From positions 91,995,813-92,059,812 of the forward strand of contig OX465283.1 of the NCBI GenBank assembly GCA_949987705.1: a stretch of 64,000 bases of DNA, given 5' to 3'. Each line of letters starts with the position of its first letter. Within the stretch, counting starts at the first letter, position 1. Of the stretch, positions 45,126-56,039 are shown one piece after another. The stretch is from Thereva unica (Eukaryota; Arthropoda; Insecta; Diptera; Therevidae). Under the pieces are notes generated by a model. It saw nothing but the letters and a program-made list of their open reading frames with translations. It ran no database searches and was not told where the DNA came from. The position numbers and the translations under genes were made by a program.

Positions 45126-46329
45126 TAAGGCTGGTCGTCCACTGGAAGCGTATTCGAGCGGCTACGCGCTTCGGCTTTATGAGAGGTTACAAGCGGCTTT
45201 GAGATACGCGGCTGCACGCTACAGGGGTCGTCCACTGCAAGCTTTTCATGCTGCTCAGTTTGAAGTGAATTTGACATAATAATTTTGTGATTTGTAAATA
45301 TAGAAGGCTTTTAGTACAGTTAAATTAAGCCACAAAAAAGCGGAATAGCGGAAATGATTGGGTACAGGCTGTAAATTGGCACAGAGCTCCCATTTATGGT
45401 TCTCAATAAGGGGTTATAATACAAAATCACAATTTTATTCGTTTTTTAGCATTTCGCTCATGCTGTCAACCTACATATGTTATAAATGGAGTTACTCAAG
45501 TTCCTGTTATTTATATCAAATAAAAGAATACACATTCACCTAAAAGATGAGTCGAAGTATATTGCTTTACGATAATTAGTAAACTAGTTATTCAACTCTA
45601 AATAAATTAAAACAAAATACATTTTTTTTTTCGTAAACACCCTGTATTTTAATAGTTAACCCCCTCCCTAGAACAATATTTTCTCCAAATACATCCAGGA
45701 ATCATCCCTAAAAAAATTAACAACGTAGTCCAACTTGAACGTCTGATAACCTATACAAGTCGTGAATGAGTGCATATGAGTATTTTAAATCTTTAAAACG
45801 GTGATATATCTTGAATGGCAATTCCTATGGGAAAATGTATGATAACTTTTTTAGTAGAGAATCGCATGATCTACAAACTTTGTGAACATTATTTTATTAT
45901 AAGACTTACGGTTTCAGATGTATTTGCAAAAAACTGATACATATATTGACCCTAAAACCCCTTAAAAATGAGCTTCCCGGGGTAGAAAATCGGTAGACTT
46001 TAGAAACCCTTATTGAGAGCCCTAAAAGGAAGCTCTATGCCAATTTTCAGCCTGTACCCAATCATTTCCGCTATTTTTACAATTTTTCTTGTACTATTTG
46101 AAGAAAATTATTTCCTGATTCGAGCGGCTACGCGCGACCGATCCAAATTAATTTGGATTCGCGCGGCACGCTCGAATACGCCTATAGCCGCCCGCTCGAA
46201 GCCGCTTGCAGTGGACGATGTTTGTATAAAATTCTTTATGTTGGATCTGTCGCGCATAGCCGCGTGTAGCCGCTCATGTAGCCGAAGCGCGTAGCCGCTC
46301 GAATATGCTTCCAGTGGACGAAGAGCCTA
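45126..46329. mobile_element. Foldback-type element with ~300-bp inverted arms
   Basis: CGTCCACTGGAAGC at 45136-45149 faces its complement at 46307-46320, and the arms continue inward: TATTCGAGCGGCTACGCGC, later AATGATTGGGTACAGGCTG near 45356 and its complement near 46055. The arms are about 290-310 bp with a ~560-bp centre. GAGCGGCTACGCG and GTCGTCCACTG(G/C)AAGC boxes are repeated within the arms. The ends read (T)TAAGGCT...AGCCTAAA; no clear target duplication. Non-coding. Confidence 0.65.
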
Positions 46330-46349
46330 AAGAAAGAAACGTGTTAATA

Positions 46350-46573
46350 GAGGTTCCGCCAAAAGAGTTGATGCTGGAGCGCGCAGCTGGGGAATTTAAA
46401 GCTGCACACAAATAAAAATTGCGCACTTATTGATAAGAAATGCGCTTATGTATTTTCAAATTTCCCCTTCGAAATTTGTTGCGACTATGCTAAGGGCCGG
46501 GAACGGCATGCGGGGATTCTACTGCGCATGGAAAACGCGACTTTCTCGGCATCAACTCTTTTGGCGGAACCTC
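46350..46573. mobile_element. TA-target MITE, copy 1
   Basis: 224 bp with ends GAGGTTCCGCCAAAAGAGTTG / inverse at 46553-46573. The left flank is TA, the right CA (probably a mutated TA). The same element at 51290-51516 keeps TA on both sides. Interior includes GCGCGCAGCTGGGGAA and CTGCGCATGGAAAACGCG. Non-autonomous, probably moved by a Tc1/mariner-type transposase. Confidence 0.75.
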
Positions 46574-47019
46574 CAACAAAATTATTGAACTCCAAACAAG
46601 GAGAGTTAGAGACACCAAAAACCTTACATCGACGTAAAGCAGCAGAAGTAAAACTTTATGAAAATATTGCTAGGGAAGTACAAGTAGTAGTAAATTACAT
46701 TAATATGCATCAGTTATACGATCTTATCGGGAAATTATCAATGGATTGCGACGAAGACAGCCCTTGCTGTACTCAGAAGCACGTTTACTTACATATACGG
46801 AAGATCGGATACGAGAACCACTATATACAACAAATCCGCTTTGGTCAAACTGAAAATTATTTAGATAAAAAAAAAACTTTTTAATGTACCACGTTTTTAA
46901 AACGAACTAAAAAGTATAAAATAATTTCTCCCAGCCCCTTACAGATTCCTGAAAATTTGTGATTGTGAATAGCTATGAAAATATTTGTAAGATTTTAAAC
47001 GAAAAAACATGTGGCTTAC
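46574..47019. other. Unassigned DNA with an open frame of unknown nature
   Basis: An open frame continues from inside the MITE to 46881 (L/K/E-rich, including HRRKAAEVKLYENIAREVQ). It uses the MITE for its start and has no recognised motif, so I do not call it a gene. Confidence 0.3.
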
Positions 47020-47125
47020 TGTTCTTGGGAACTGGTTTGAAAGCTTTATTTCTAGCCGTTCCATCAAGGATAGTATTGGATGTCGAAGAATGTGACCCTC
47101 ACTCCATCTCGGCCAACGTCCCCGT
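47020..47125 (+). pseudogene. Fragment of the 20366-type LINE
   Basis: TTCTTGGGAACTGGTTTGAA and the following CCGTTCCATCAAGGATAGTA align with 22270-22370 of the intact element (RT region around LRNWIKSFLSCRSIKVVLDG). Diverged, about 106 bp, no further LINE sequence on either side. Confidence 0.65.
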
Positions 47126-50100
47126 TCGTTCATTGAACTTTCAGTTTTTGATTTAACCTCGTAGCCTCTACTTAGCTGTCCGTCCTTTTGGCATATTGTG
47201 TCTTCAGTGCCGGCCATATGGTAGAGCGAGTGGAGCGTTCGCTACAGGCACCAAGAGGCAAGACGCGCCCAAATAAACGTGAATATCGATCGCATACGGC
47301 AACGCTATCCACGAAAATCTGACCAAAAAGAAAAGGGTTGTCTATAGTACGAATACGAGTCGCTTAGGTAAACTTAGATTTTTAGCAATTAGAATGATAA
47401 AAAAAAGTTTTCACTCTATCAGGCTCTCCTTCGATTATCGGGTCAAGTTTACGGTCTGACCCACTAGTCGGTTCAGAGTGCAAAATTAGCCTAAGCAATC
47501 GAATTGGTTGCCTTAAAATCCGATTAGCGGTTCCCGAGTCTTACGGCCTGTAATTGAAATGATAAAAACAGTTTCGACTCACTTTCCTGCGATCATCGGG
47601 TCAAGTTTTCGGTCTGAGCCGATAGTCGAATACGATAGCCGGATCCGGTAGTCGGATCTGAGTGAAAACGTACCTAGCCTTATACTACTAAATCTTCCGT
47701 AATAGTCCCGTCGCTATCGGATTTGCCGTTTCCAAGATTAGCCCGTACAAATAGACAGACAAAAATTTAAAAAAATCACAATTATTTTGAAATAACAGAT
47801 TTCTTATTTCTTTCTTATTTCTCTTCTTTATTCTACATGTAAGAAAATAAACTGAAGTCCAATTTATGTGGTGTTGTGAAAGCGTTGACCAAAGGGCACT
47901 GAGGGACAATTTCGCTCTTACTTATTCAAGGGCTATTACTGAATTTAAGCCTAGTTCAACGCTTCCGCCACCAATGTTGTCCCAACATACGTGTTTGTTT
48001 TCTGCAAATTTTCTTGCACTATATCGATGACGTTAATTTAAAAAGGGGTAATTTTTACCTATTGTATCTACTCTCTGTCTCTATAGAGCTGGCCGCCTTG
48101 TCCATATTACGGATGACGTTAAAATCCTGGCTCTTACTCTTAGATTTATTAGAACTTATATGGCAGTTCGGAAAGGTGGTTCCAATGTACTTACGGATCA
48201 GATGGGAAAAGCTCAATAAATTTCAACTTTTTCGAAACGAAGCTGATGCATGGTGATCCCAGCTTTAGACGAGAGTTATAACAGTGATTGAAAATAAAAT
48301 ATTGAATACAAAAATGCAATAAACTCAAAATCATTGAATTTGCACTTCTAATTCTAGCTTTGTACTATACAGATGTTACTGTAGATCGTGACTAAAACTG
48401 ATTTCGACATATCAGGTAAAAACAGAAACCGCAGGATATGTCCTCGCCAATTGTGTTGCACTTGCGTGAACTAGATTTAGCCACACAGCAAAATCGTAAT
48501 GGTAACCCAACATCTATCTTAAGGCTGATCTAGTGTGCCTAAAGTTAGGGGGGGACTTAATTGGGGGATTGGGGTATAAATGTTTTTATGTGATATTATA
48601 CGCATGCCACGAGAAAAAGTAATTAGAACTGTACCCCGACTGCAAAAATTCAGATTATACATATATTGTACGATAGTAGATTCTTAACAAAATGACTATA
48701 ATTTTAGTAGTTAGTAGTTAGACGGTAGCTTTAATATACACACATTGACTACACTACGAGAACAATGTCCTCTAGTGCACATTTAGCAAGACCAAGACAA
48801 GGCAAGACAAGGACAAGTCAAGACTGCAAGATCAAGATATCAAGGCTTTTTGCTCATCACTAAGTGGCAAAAGTTTTCAGTCATGAGCAAAAAGTCTTGT
48901 CTTGCACATTTAGCAGGACAAAGACAAGAGTGCAAGACTTTTTGCAAAAAAAAATTGCAATTGCTTCTTCCTACATACAAACATCCAACAAAGTATATAT
49001 TTAATTGTATATTAGTTTATTAAATTGTGATATTGTAAATTGGGAGATATTACTAAAAGTTTTTAAAATTCTCATTCGATGTTTTCTAGACCATTGCTGC
49101 TTTGGCAAGAACATACCTCGCTGTCCCAAAACCACTGTGACATTTAATATCTCGCAACAAATTGAATTTCGTTACGTTGAATTAAGTTCCTCCCAATTAC
49201 TTACAACAATCTCACAGTAATATGTCTCTAGTTTGAAGGGCACATTTTCATCTGTGACCAATCAATTTGGTTTTATTGCCATAGAAGTGAAAGGGTCGCT
49301 AAACTGCTGCTGGTACTTCGCCTGAGCACTATATTAAAGAGCGTAGCTTGCATGTTTTGATTTGTTGTGACAACTTGGATGGTGGGAAAGATTCCCGGAG
49401 TTGTGCCATGGATATTAGAAAACCCGTTAAATCTGTTATGCAAAAGATGAGCGAAAAATTTTACTGCAGTTTTATGTTTTTGGCGCAGGGTCGAAGTATA
49501 AAATAATTACTTCAATATTTATCGGTTACGAATTGAACACTACGAAAGGATTTCGAAGCAGGAGCAAGCAAAAAGTGGCGTTGTGGCTCCATTGTGACAA
49601 CACGGAAAGCATTCTGAAGAAAGGATAAATTTCCACCCTCTTGAATTTGAATGAGTTTTCTACTTTTACTGACGAACAAAAGAAACAGCATTTTTTATTC
49701 ACCGATTTCGAGTTTTGTGAAGAAGTTATTGTGAGATATGATTGAAGATTATTTCCTTGCAAAGGAATTTCTGCTGCTTTCTGGCACAAAAGGGCAAATC
49801 CCAGAATGCGTTAACGGTATGCGCCCTTTTGCCTTAAATAGGTCGGTTTTATAAAACCGAGGACACATAAAGCATTTATTTCTACAGAGATTGAGAGATC
49901 TGAAGAATTATATTGAATAATAGGTGAAAATATTGTGAAATCATTGTAGGCAGTTCGAGTGGGAAAGGATTAACATCAATGAACAGTGCCATAAATAACC
50001 CGAAAGTTCTAAAATAAAATGCAGCCTACGGATAAAGGACGATATATTTTTTAAAAGAAAAATGTCAACGCGCCCTTTGTTGTTGAGAGGTTACATATCT

Positions 50101-50816
50101 GTTGGACCTTTCAACCTACTTCAGTAACACAAAGAATTTCACGTTACAGTAAAGTGAATGTTTTTTTGGGCAATTGTTTTTCTTTGTGAACAAATTGAAA
50201 ACTTTTGATTAAGGGTTCAAATGCTAGGTGAGTAAAGAAAGGCTAGTCAGTGATGCGGTTTCTATTACAGATTAACATGAAGTTTCTCAAGCTGTTTATT
50301 TATGGGTCGAATAATGATTGTCAATTACTAATCGATACCAATCAGTTATACAACTCAGGCAACTAGATTATAACGGACAGTATTAATATTGATCGGTCAT
50401 TATGAATAATGACCAAGAGCATTGGTAAAATTGATAATTTTTAATTGAATTAACCAGCAAGTTTAAATATGTAATTCCCTACTCGTAATGGCAAATGTAC
50501 GCCCAGGGGATCGAGCAGCGGGCTTAGCCGAGTGGCACGGGCGGAGGAGGATAGGCGGCGTGCGTCATTTCATTTAATTTATTGATTTTCCATCTAGTAT
50601 ATCAAGATTAATATTCTTAAAACGCTAACAACGTATGTACTTGAAATAAGAATATGGCAATTGAATACAAAAGCGGATAGTTTATTTAATACATATATAA
50701 GTTATTGGGAAGCCAGAGGAGAAAAACAAATAAGTATAACAGAAAATACTAACAAAAACTAAAAATAATAGAGTTGAAGGAATATTATTGACTGAAGATA
50801 CATTTCATGAGCATTC
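47126..50816. other. Mostly unassigned DNA with small internal repeats
   Basis: Two imperfect direct repeats (47388-47490 and 47551-47680; shared ATCGGGTCAAGTTT and GGTCTGA(C/G)CC). A low-complexity stretch at 48776-48960 repeats AAGACAAG and the phrase GCACATTTAGCA(A/G)GAC. No recognisable gene; open frames are short and AT-rich. Confidence 0.4.
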
Positions 50817-50819
50817 TTA

Positions 50820-51256
50820 CCCGGGGGCTACACGATCAATTTGTCTGCAATTGCAATTTGAAAGATTGCATGTCAAAGTTTTATCAGCAGGAATTTTATT
50901 GCATTGCAATATCATTCTTACAAGAAATGCGTAGGAGATAGTTGTTGTGTTTGGACCTAATTTTCAATGATTCACTCATTTTGTAATATTAAAAAAATAG
51001 TTAACAGTCTCAACTTTTGCCTTTTAAAAAATTTTATGGTAATTCACATAAAATTAAATAATCCAGCGTCAAGTAATTTCCTCTGCTTAGGTTTTTCCAC
51101 TTTCCGCCATTTTGTTTTAAAGAAATTCAGAATTTCTTGCATATGCAAGCATTGCATTTTACAATATTGCATTGCATATTTCAGCTGGGGCTACACGATG
51201 AATTTTAGTACTGCAATGCAATATTGCAATTGAAAAATTGATCGTGTAGCCCCGGG
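50820..51256. mobile_element. Harbinger-type MITE with TTA target duplication
   Basis: The left end is CCCGGGGGCTACACGATCAA and the right end, inward, CCCGGGGCTACACGATCAAT; TTA flanks both sides (50817-50819 and 51257-51259). The 3-bp TTA duplication is typical of PIF/Harbinger. An extra GGGGCTACACGAT copy lies inside at about 51186-51198, and GCAATGCAATATTGCA words repeat near both ends. 437 bp, no transposase. A decayed Harbinger transposase relic is at 25881-26140 but need not be related. Confidence 0.75.
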
Positions 51257-51289
51257 TTAATTATTTCGCATTCTGTATATCGGCAGGTA

Positions 51290-51516
51290 GAGATCCCGCC
51301 AAAAGAGTTGATGCCGGAGCGCGCAGCTGGGGAAATTAAAGCTGCACACAAATAAAAATTGCGCACATATTGATAAGAAATGCGCTATGTACATATTTTC
51401 AAATTTCCCCTTCGAAATTTGTTGCGACTAGACTAAGGGACGGGAACGGCATGCGGGGATTCTACTGCGCATGGAAAACGCGACTTTCTCGGCATCAACT
51501 CTTTAGGCGGGACCTC
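51290..51516. mobile_element. TA-target MITE, copy 2
   Basis: Ends GAGATCCCGCCAAAAGAGTTG and inward-right GAGGTCCCGCCTAAAGAGTTG. TA at 51288-51289 and 51517-51518. Nearly the same length and sequence as the copy at 46350-46573, with a few substitutions and indels. Confidence 0.8.
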
Positions 51517-51668
51517 TAAACTGTTTCATAACTGAATAGAGTGATCAAAAAAATATCTCTGCGCAACTATATAGGAGAATCTAGGCATAGCCCTGGGCAA
51601 CCATGTGATTACGATATCATAATATTGAGATCACGATATGAAAATAAATTAAGTACTGACAGATAATA

Positions 51669-52907
51669 CACCTATCCCCCGATTTACACGGTAGATACGT
51701 TCCTGAGAAAAACGTGTAAATCGAAAATTAAAAATTTTCAAGTCAAAACCGTGTAAATCGAAAAGCTTGCAGAAAATGCATAATTTTGCTATTTAACAGT
51801 TGTGGTTTTTTTCAATATTTTTAGATGTACACAGAAATAAAAATAAAATACATTGACAGGTCAAAATATGTAATATATTACGGAAACACTGTTTTTTTAT
51901 TTAATTACAATACATTAAACAGAAGAACAAAAAATAAAACCAAAGGTGTTTAATTATCCTTCATCACTATCAAAAATTACCCTCATTCTTTTTTTCGGAA
52001 TCGAAGGTTGGAATTCACTTTCATCACTAGAAGTTATTTGTGCCGATTCGATGTTTGAAGCAGAAATATTTACATTCTGAGAGGTGGTAACAAAATCGGT
52101 TATTAACAATTGCTTCGAATTTTTTGTAAGATCTTTGTGAACTTCTTCATATTGAGCCAAGCAGCGATTTATGTCACGTTGGAATCGTAAAGCCCTTTCA
52201 ACGTTTGTGTCATTTTGTATAAAATGATTACCCAGCTTTCTTCCCAATGCGAGTCCTTCGCGGATGACTTTAGCAGTGAATGTTACTGGTACTAATTCCT
52301 CTTCATCAGATTTGTCAGACTCACTTTCGCAAACTAAGTTAACTAAATCGTCCTCACTTAGTTCTTTATCAGCCATTAACTCTGCGATATCATCAGCACT
52401 AAAATCATCAAAACCTTCTCCGCCCAATGAATGCGCCCATCTGTACTATCTGCGAATATTCATCATTTAACGTTGAAATGGAATGTTCATTTTTGACTAC
52501 ATTTGGCCACAATTTTTTCCAACAGCTATTGAGCGTTGTTTGCTTAATCGCAGTGTATGAAAAATTTTTCCAAGCACTAATAACTGTTAAGGATTCATTG
52601 TTCTCCATTTGTTCCAAAATATATGTAAAGGCTCGTTTTATGTACAAAGCTTTAAAAGTAGAAATTATGCCTTGGTCCAATGGTTGTGGAGCTGTCATTT
52701 CAAACCAGAAAGTATTTTGGATTTTCACTCCCATTGCTTATAAACGCATCGGGAGTTTTACTTTGGACTGAAGATCCGGGAGTGAAACTCCGCTTATAAA
52801 CGTGGTAATTTAGAAGAGTGCGATAAAAACAAAAAAAAACTTATTTGGAAAACCGTGTAAAAGCGAAAACGTGTAAAACAAGTACCGCGTAAATCGGGGG
52901 ATAGGTG
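51669..52907 (-). mobile_element. Tigger/pogo element, internally deleted
   Basis: The inverted ends are CACCTATCCCCCGATTTACA (left) and, inward, CACCTATCCCCCGATTTACG (right), with TA at 51667-51668 and 52908-52909. AACGTGTAAA/ACCGTGTAAA words are repeated inside both ends. The interior carries the C-terminal part of a pogo-type transposase on the minus strand. 1239 bp, so the N-terminal CENP-B-like part and most of the catalytic core are deleted. Confidence 0.85.
51954..52734 (-). pseudogene. Tigger-type transposase, C-terminal portion
   Basis: From 52734: FEMTAPQPLDQGIISTFKAL contains the third catalytic aspartate of the pogo/Tigger DDD site (PLDQG). It is followed by VISAWKNFSYTAIKQTTLNSC and WKKLWP, the usual region after the core. 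A frameshift near 52425 leads to the acidic GFDDFSADDIAELM tail and a helical segment ending at 51954. In intact relatives this tail follows the catalytic domain directly. The first two catalytic aspartates are missing. Confidence 0.85.
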
Positions 52908-52909
52908 TA

Positions 52910-53232
52910 TTATGATATTTCTGGCGGTTGCATTTTTGATAGTTGTAAATTCTACTTTAATAAATAGTTAAAATAGTAACTATACAAAACTAAACAAATA
53001 TAAAATTTTTAAAGGTAATTCCCAGGACAGACAGCGCTTTTAAACTATTAATTTACGCTAATCATCGTTAACTGGAATGTGGGTCGTTCTGAGTTGTTAG
53101 TTAATACCCAATTTTTTGATGATTGACATCAAGCCTAAATCATCAAAATATTTTGATGATTAGCGAGTTAATTTAGTTCATTACAGCGGTTCTCTAAGTT
53201 TTTCATTTTCGCATAGATGACGAGACATGCAC
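52910..53232. other. Unassigned AT-rich DNA
   Basis: No recognisable feature. ATGATTGACATCA and ATCATCAAAATATTTTGATGAT at about 53118-53162 form small palindromes. Confidence 0.4.
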
Positions 53233-54319
53233 ATGGTCTTATTCGCTTCTTCCAGGCCACTGACTGGGATTTGTGTTTCCGTAATGCCAATGCCAACTAT
53301 GCGGCCCTCTGTGTCGCCAAAATTATACGAGCGGGTATGCGCTTGCTCATTCCCCACTCTACCAAATCTGTGAAGCCTAGGGCGAACAAAATGGTTCAAG
53401 GGGGAATGTATGAACGCAATCAAGGCTAAAGAAGCCGCATGTAGCGCATACAGACGTTCGCCTAACGAGCCACTGCGTCGTGAGTACTCCAAATTGAGAA
53501 ACTGCTTTAATTCCATCATCAGGAAAGTCAAATCATCATTTGATGATAGATTGAGAAGTAAGATTCTTGACTCCACTACAGGCAGCAAAAACTTCTGGTC
53601 CTTGGTAACTGCCCTCAAGAAGAATTTTACTTCGTCCTCAACACCTCCTTTTATTCACAACAAGGAAGTGATAACAGAAAGCAAACCCAAGGCCGACCTA
53701 TTAGCTTCTCTATTCGCCGCAAATTCTTCTCTACCCGATGCTGATATGTCACCCCCCCCCCCCCCACTTTTGAGAATACCACCCACTCAATGGACGGGGT
53801 TCACTTCAGGACTCGCGAGGTATTTAGGTGTCTCAAAGAACTCGATGTCAATAAATCCACTGGCCCCGACAAAATCCCCCGTAATGGTACTTAAAAAATG
53901 TGCCTCACCTTTGGCCAAACCTCTGCGCAAACTTTTTGCCCTGTCTTACTTCTCCGGAGTGTATCCCGACTCTTGGAAACTAGCTCATGTTCAGCCTATC
54001 CCAAAAAAAGGTGAAGCCAGCGACCCTTTAAATTACCGCCCAATAGCAATTACTTCTGTTCTCTCCAAAATCATGGAGACAACAATCAATAAAAATCTGA
54101 TGAAATATCTAGAATCCAACCAAATTATACACGACGGGCAATACGGCTTCAGACCAAAACGGTCTACTGGCGATCTGTTTGTGTATTTAACCGAGCGTAT
54201 CAACCAAAGCATTCACAGCTTTGGTGAGTCTGGTCTGGTTGCTCTAGATATATCAAAGGCCTTTGACAGAGTATGGCACTCCGCTCTGTTGAATAAACGC
54301 CAAGCTATTGGTATACTTA

Positions 54320-55985
54320 CAGTGACGCGCAAAAGTATTCATACAGTAGAAGCGTAAAAATGTTATTGTCTCAAGGGAGTATCTAAAATAAGAGAACTTA
54401 ATTTTCTTTACGTAGATTAATTTATTATTAGTCCATCTATTCGAATTATAAGACTTGTAACTTGGGTATTTAAAAATATAGTAGAAATGTAAAATTATAT
54501 ACAAAGCAAAAGTATTCATACAACGCAAAAGTATTCATACAGTTCCCTTTTCAATAAAATTTTACCGTTATTTTCCATTAACCTGACTGCGTCTGTTTAC
54601 AAAAACTATTTGGTCAGTTGACTGCATTTGTGATACAAGTTCAGATATTTATTCAGCAATTAGTTCTGTGTAATATAGTTGTATTTCAAAATGGGTCGCG
54701 TCAAAAAGAGTGAGACTACAGTTAGTGAACGGAAAATCATAATAAACTTACACGAAGAGGGGAAATCTTACGGGGAAATAGGGAAAATATTAAATCGAAG
54801 TAGAGCTACAATACAAAGTATTATCCAACGATTTAAAACGGAAAAACGGGTGGAAAACAAAGCGCGAACCGGTCGGCCAGAAATATTAACTGTAAGGGAA
54901 AAAAGAAAAATTCTTCAAGAAGTTCAACAAAATCCTCGGCTGAGTGCTCCAAAAATAGCAACACAAATCAAGGAATCCTTTAATAAACTTGTGAGTGCTG
55001 ATACAGTAAAAAGAGTCATTCGATCAGGTGGCTATAGTGCACGAGTCGCAAGACGTAAACCAGCTATAAATGAAGTAAATAGAAAAAAGCGATTAGAATT
55101 CGCAAAAAAATATGTAGACGTAAACCAGGATTTTTGGAATAAAGTAATATTCTCAGACGAGAGTAAATTTAACGTGTTTGGGTCGGACGGTAGAGTTCTT
55201 GTGTGGAGGAAACCAAGAGAGGAGTTACGGCAGCGTAATTTACAAGCAACAGTGAAACATGGGGGTGGTGGAGTGATGGTGTGGGGCTGTATGTCAGCTC
55301 ACGGGGTAGGAAATCTGGTGCTAATTGATGGTATTATGGATGCAAAAAAGTATCTAGATATTTTAAAAAACAATGTAAAAGATAGTGCCATAAAAATGAA
55401 CATTGAGCGGGGTTATTATTTCCAACATGATAATGACCCTAAGCACACCGCTTACATGGTACGTCAGTGGATCGCGTTTAATTGTCCTCACCAGCTTCTT
55501 ACCCCCCCGCAATCACCTGACGTCAACCCAATTGAACACCTATGGGCCCATTTGGAAAAACGTCTTCGAGATCGCACCATAAGTAACAAGGATCAATTGA
55601 AATCAATTTTAATGGAAGAATGGGGAAAAATTACACCTTCACAAACCAAAGCCTTGGTCGAATCCATGCCCCGAAGGCTTAGTGACATTATAAAAGCCAA
55701 TGGGAAGGCAACTAGATATTAATAAATATGTAACATGTTTATTCTTTAATCATTTATTATAGTGTATGAATACTTTTGCGTTGTATGAATACTTTTGCTT
55801 TGTATATTTTTTACATTTCTACTATATTTTTCAATACCCAAGTTAAATTTTTTTTATAATTCGAATAGATGGACTAATAATAAATTAATTTAAGTAAACA
55901 AAACTAAGTTCTCTTATTTTACATACACCCTTGAGACAATAACATTTTTATGCTTCTACTGTATGAATACTTTTGCCCGTCACTG
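54320..55985 (+). mobile_element. Tc1-type transposon, apparently complete
   Basis: Ends CAGTGACGCGCAAAAGTATT and inward-right CAGTGACGGGCAAAAGTATT; TA at 54318-54319 and 55986-55987. The inverted repeats extend about 220 bp, with GCAAAAGTATTCATAC three times at each end (left at 54328, 54508, 54524), an IR/DR arrangement of likely transposase-binding sites. It contains one intact transposase gene and no other ORF. It was inserted in the RT region of a dead LINE. Candidate autonomous element. Confidence 0.93.
54691..55722 (+). CDS. Tc1-type DD34E transposase (intact)
   Basis: The 343-residue protein excises and reinserts its element at TA sites. The N-terminus (residues 1-120) has two helix-turn-helix regions of the paired-like type, the first with GKSYGEIGKIL and the linker ending in the GRP motif ARTGRPE (about 58-64). 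The DDE core has FSDESKFNVFG (D156), FQHDNDPKHTAYM (D247) and SPDVNPIEHLWAHLEK (E282), with 34 residues between D247 and E282 (DD34E). A glycine-rich HGGGGVMVWGC block lies between the first two. I chose ATG 54691 (AAAATGG context) because no in-frame ATG precedes it. No stops or frameshifts. Confidence 0.95.
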   Translation: MGRVKKSETTVSERKIIINLHEEGKSYGEIGKILNRSRATIQSIIQRFKTEKRVENKARTGRPEILTVREKRKILQEVQQNPRLSAPKIATQIKESFNKLVSADTVKRVIRSGGYSARVARRKPAINEVNRKKRLEFAKKYVDVNQDFWNKVIFSDESKFNVFGSDGRVLVWRKPREELRQRNLQATVKHGGGGVMVWGCMSAHGVGNLVLIDGIMDAKKYLDILKNNVKDSAIKMNIERGYYFQHDNDPKHTAYMVRQWIAFNCPHQLLTPPQSPDVNPIEHLWAHLEKRLRDRTISNKDQLKSILMEEWGKITPSQTKALVESMPRRLSDIIKANGKATRY

Positions 55986-56039
55986 TAGTTCTAAGGAAAT
56001 GGATTAAGAGCTTTCTTTCAGGCCGTTCAATCAAGGTAG

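Noticed and set aside
46528..46884. 118-codon frame as a gene
   Set aside because: Its start lies in a MITE that also occurs elsewhere, and no motif is recognisable.
50500..50560. tRNA-like GCTTAGCCGAGTGGCACGG segment
   Set aside because: Only an A-box-like word; no B-box or cloverleaf at the right distance.
52264..52771. Plus-strand frames over the Tigger relic
   Set aside because: Shadows of the minus-strand pogo-type transposase.
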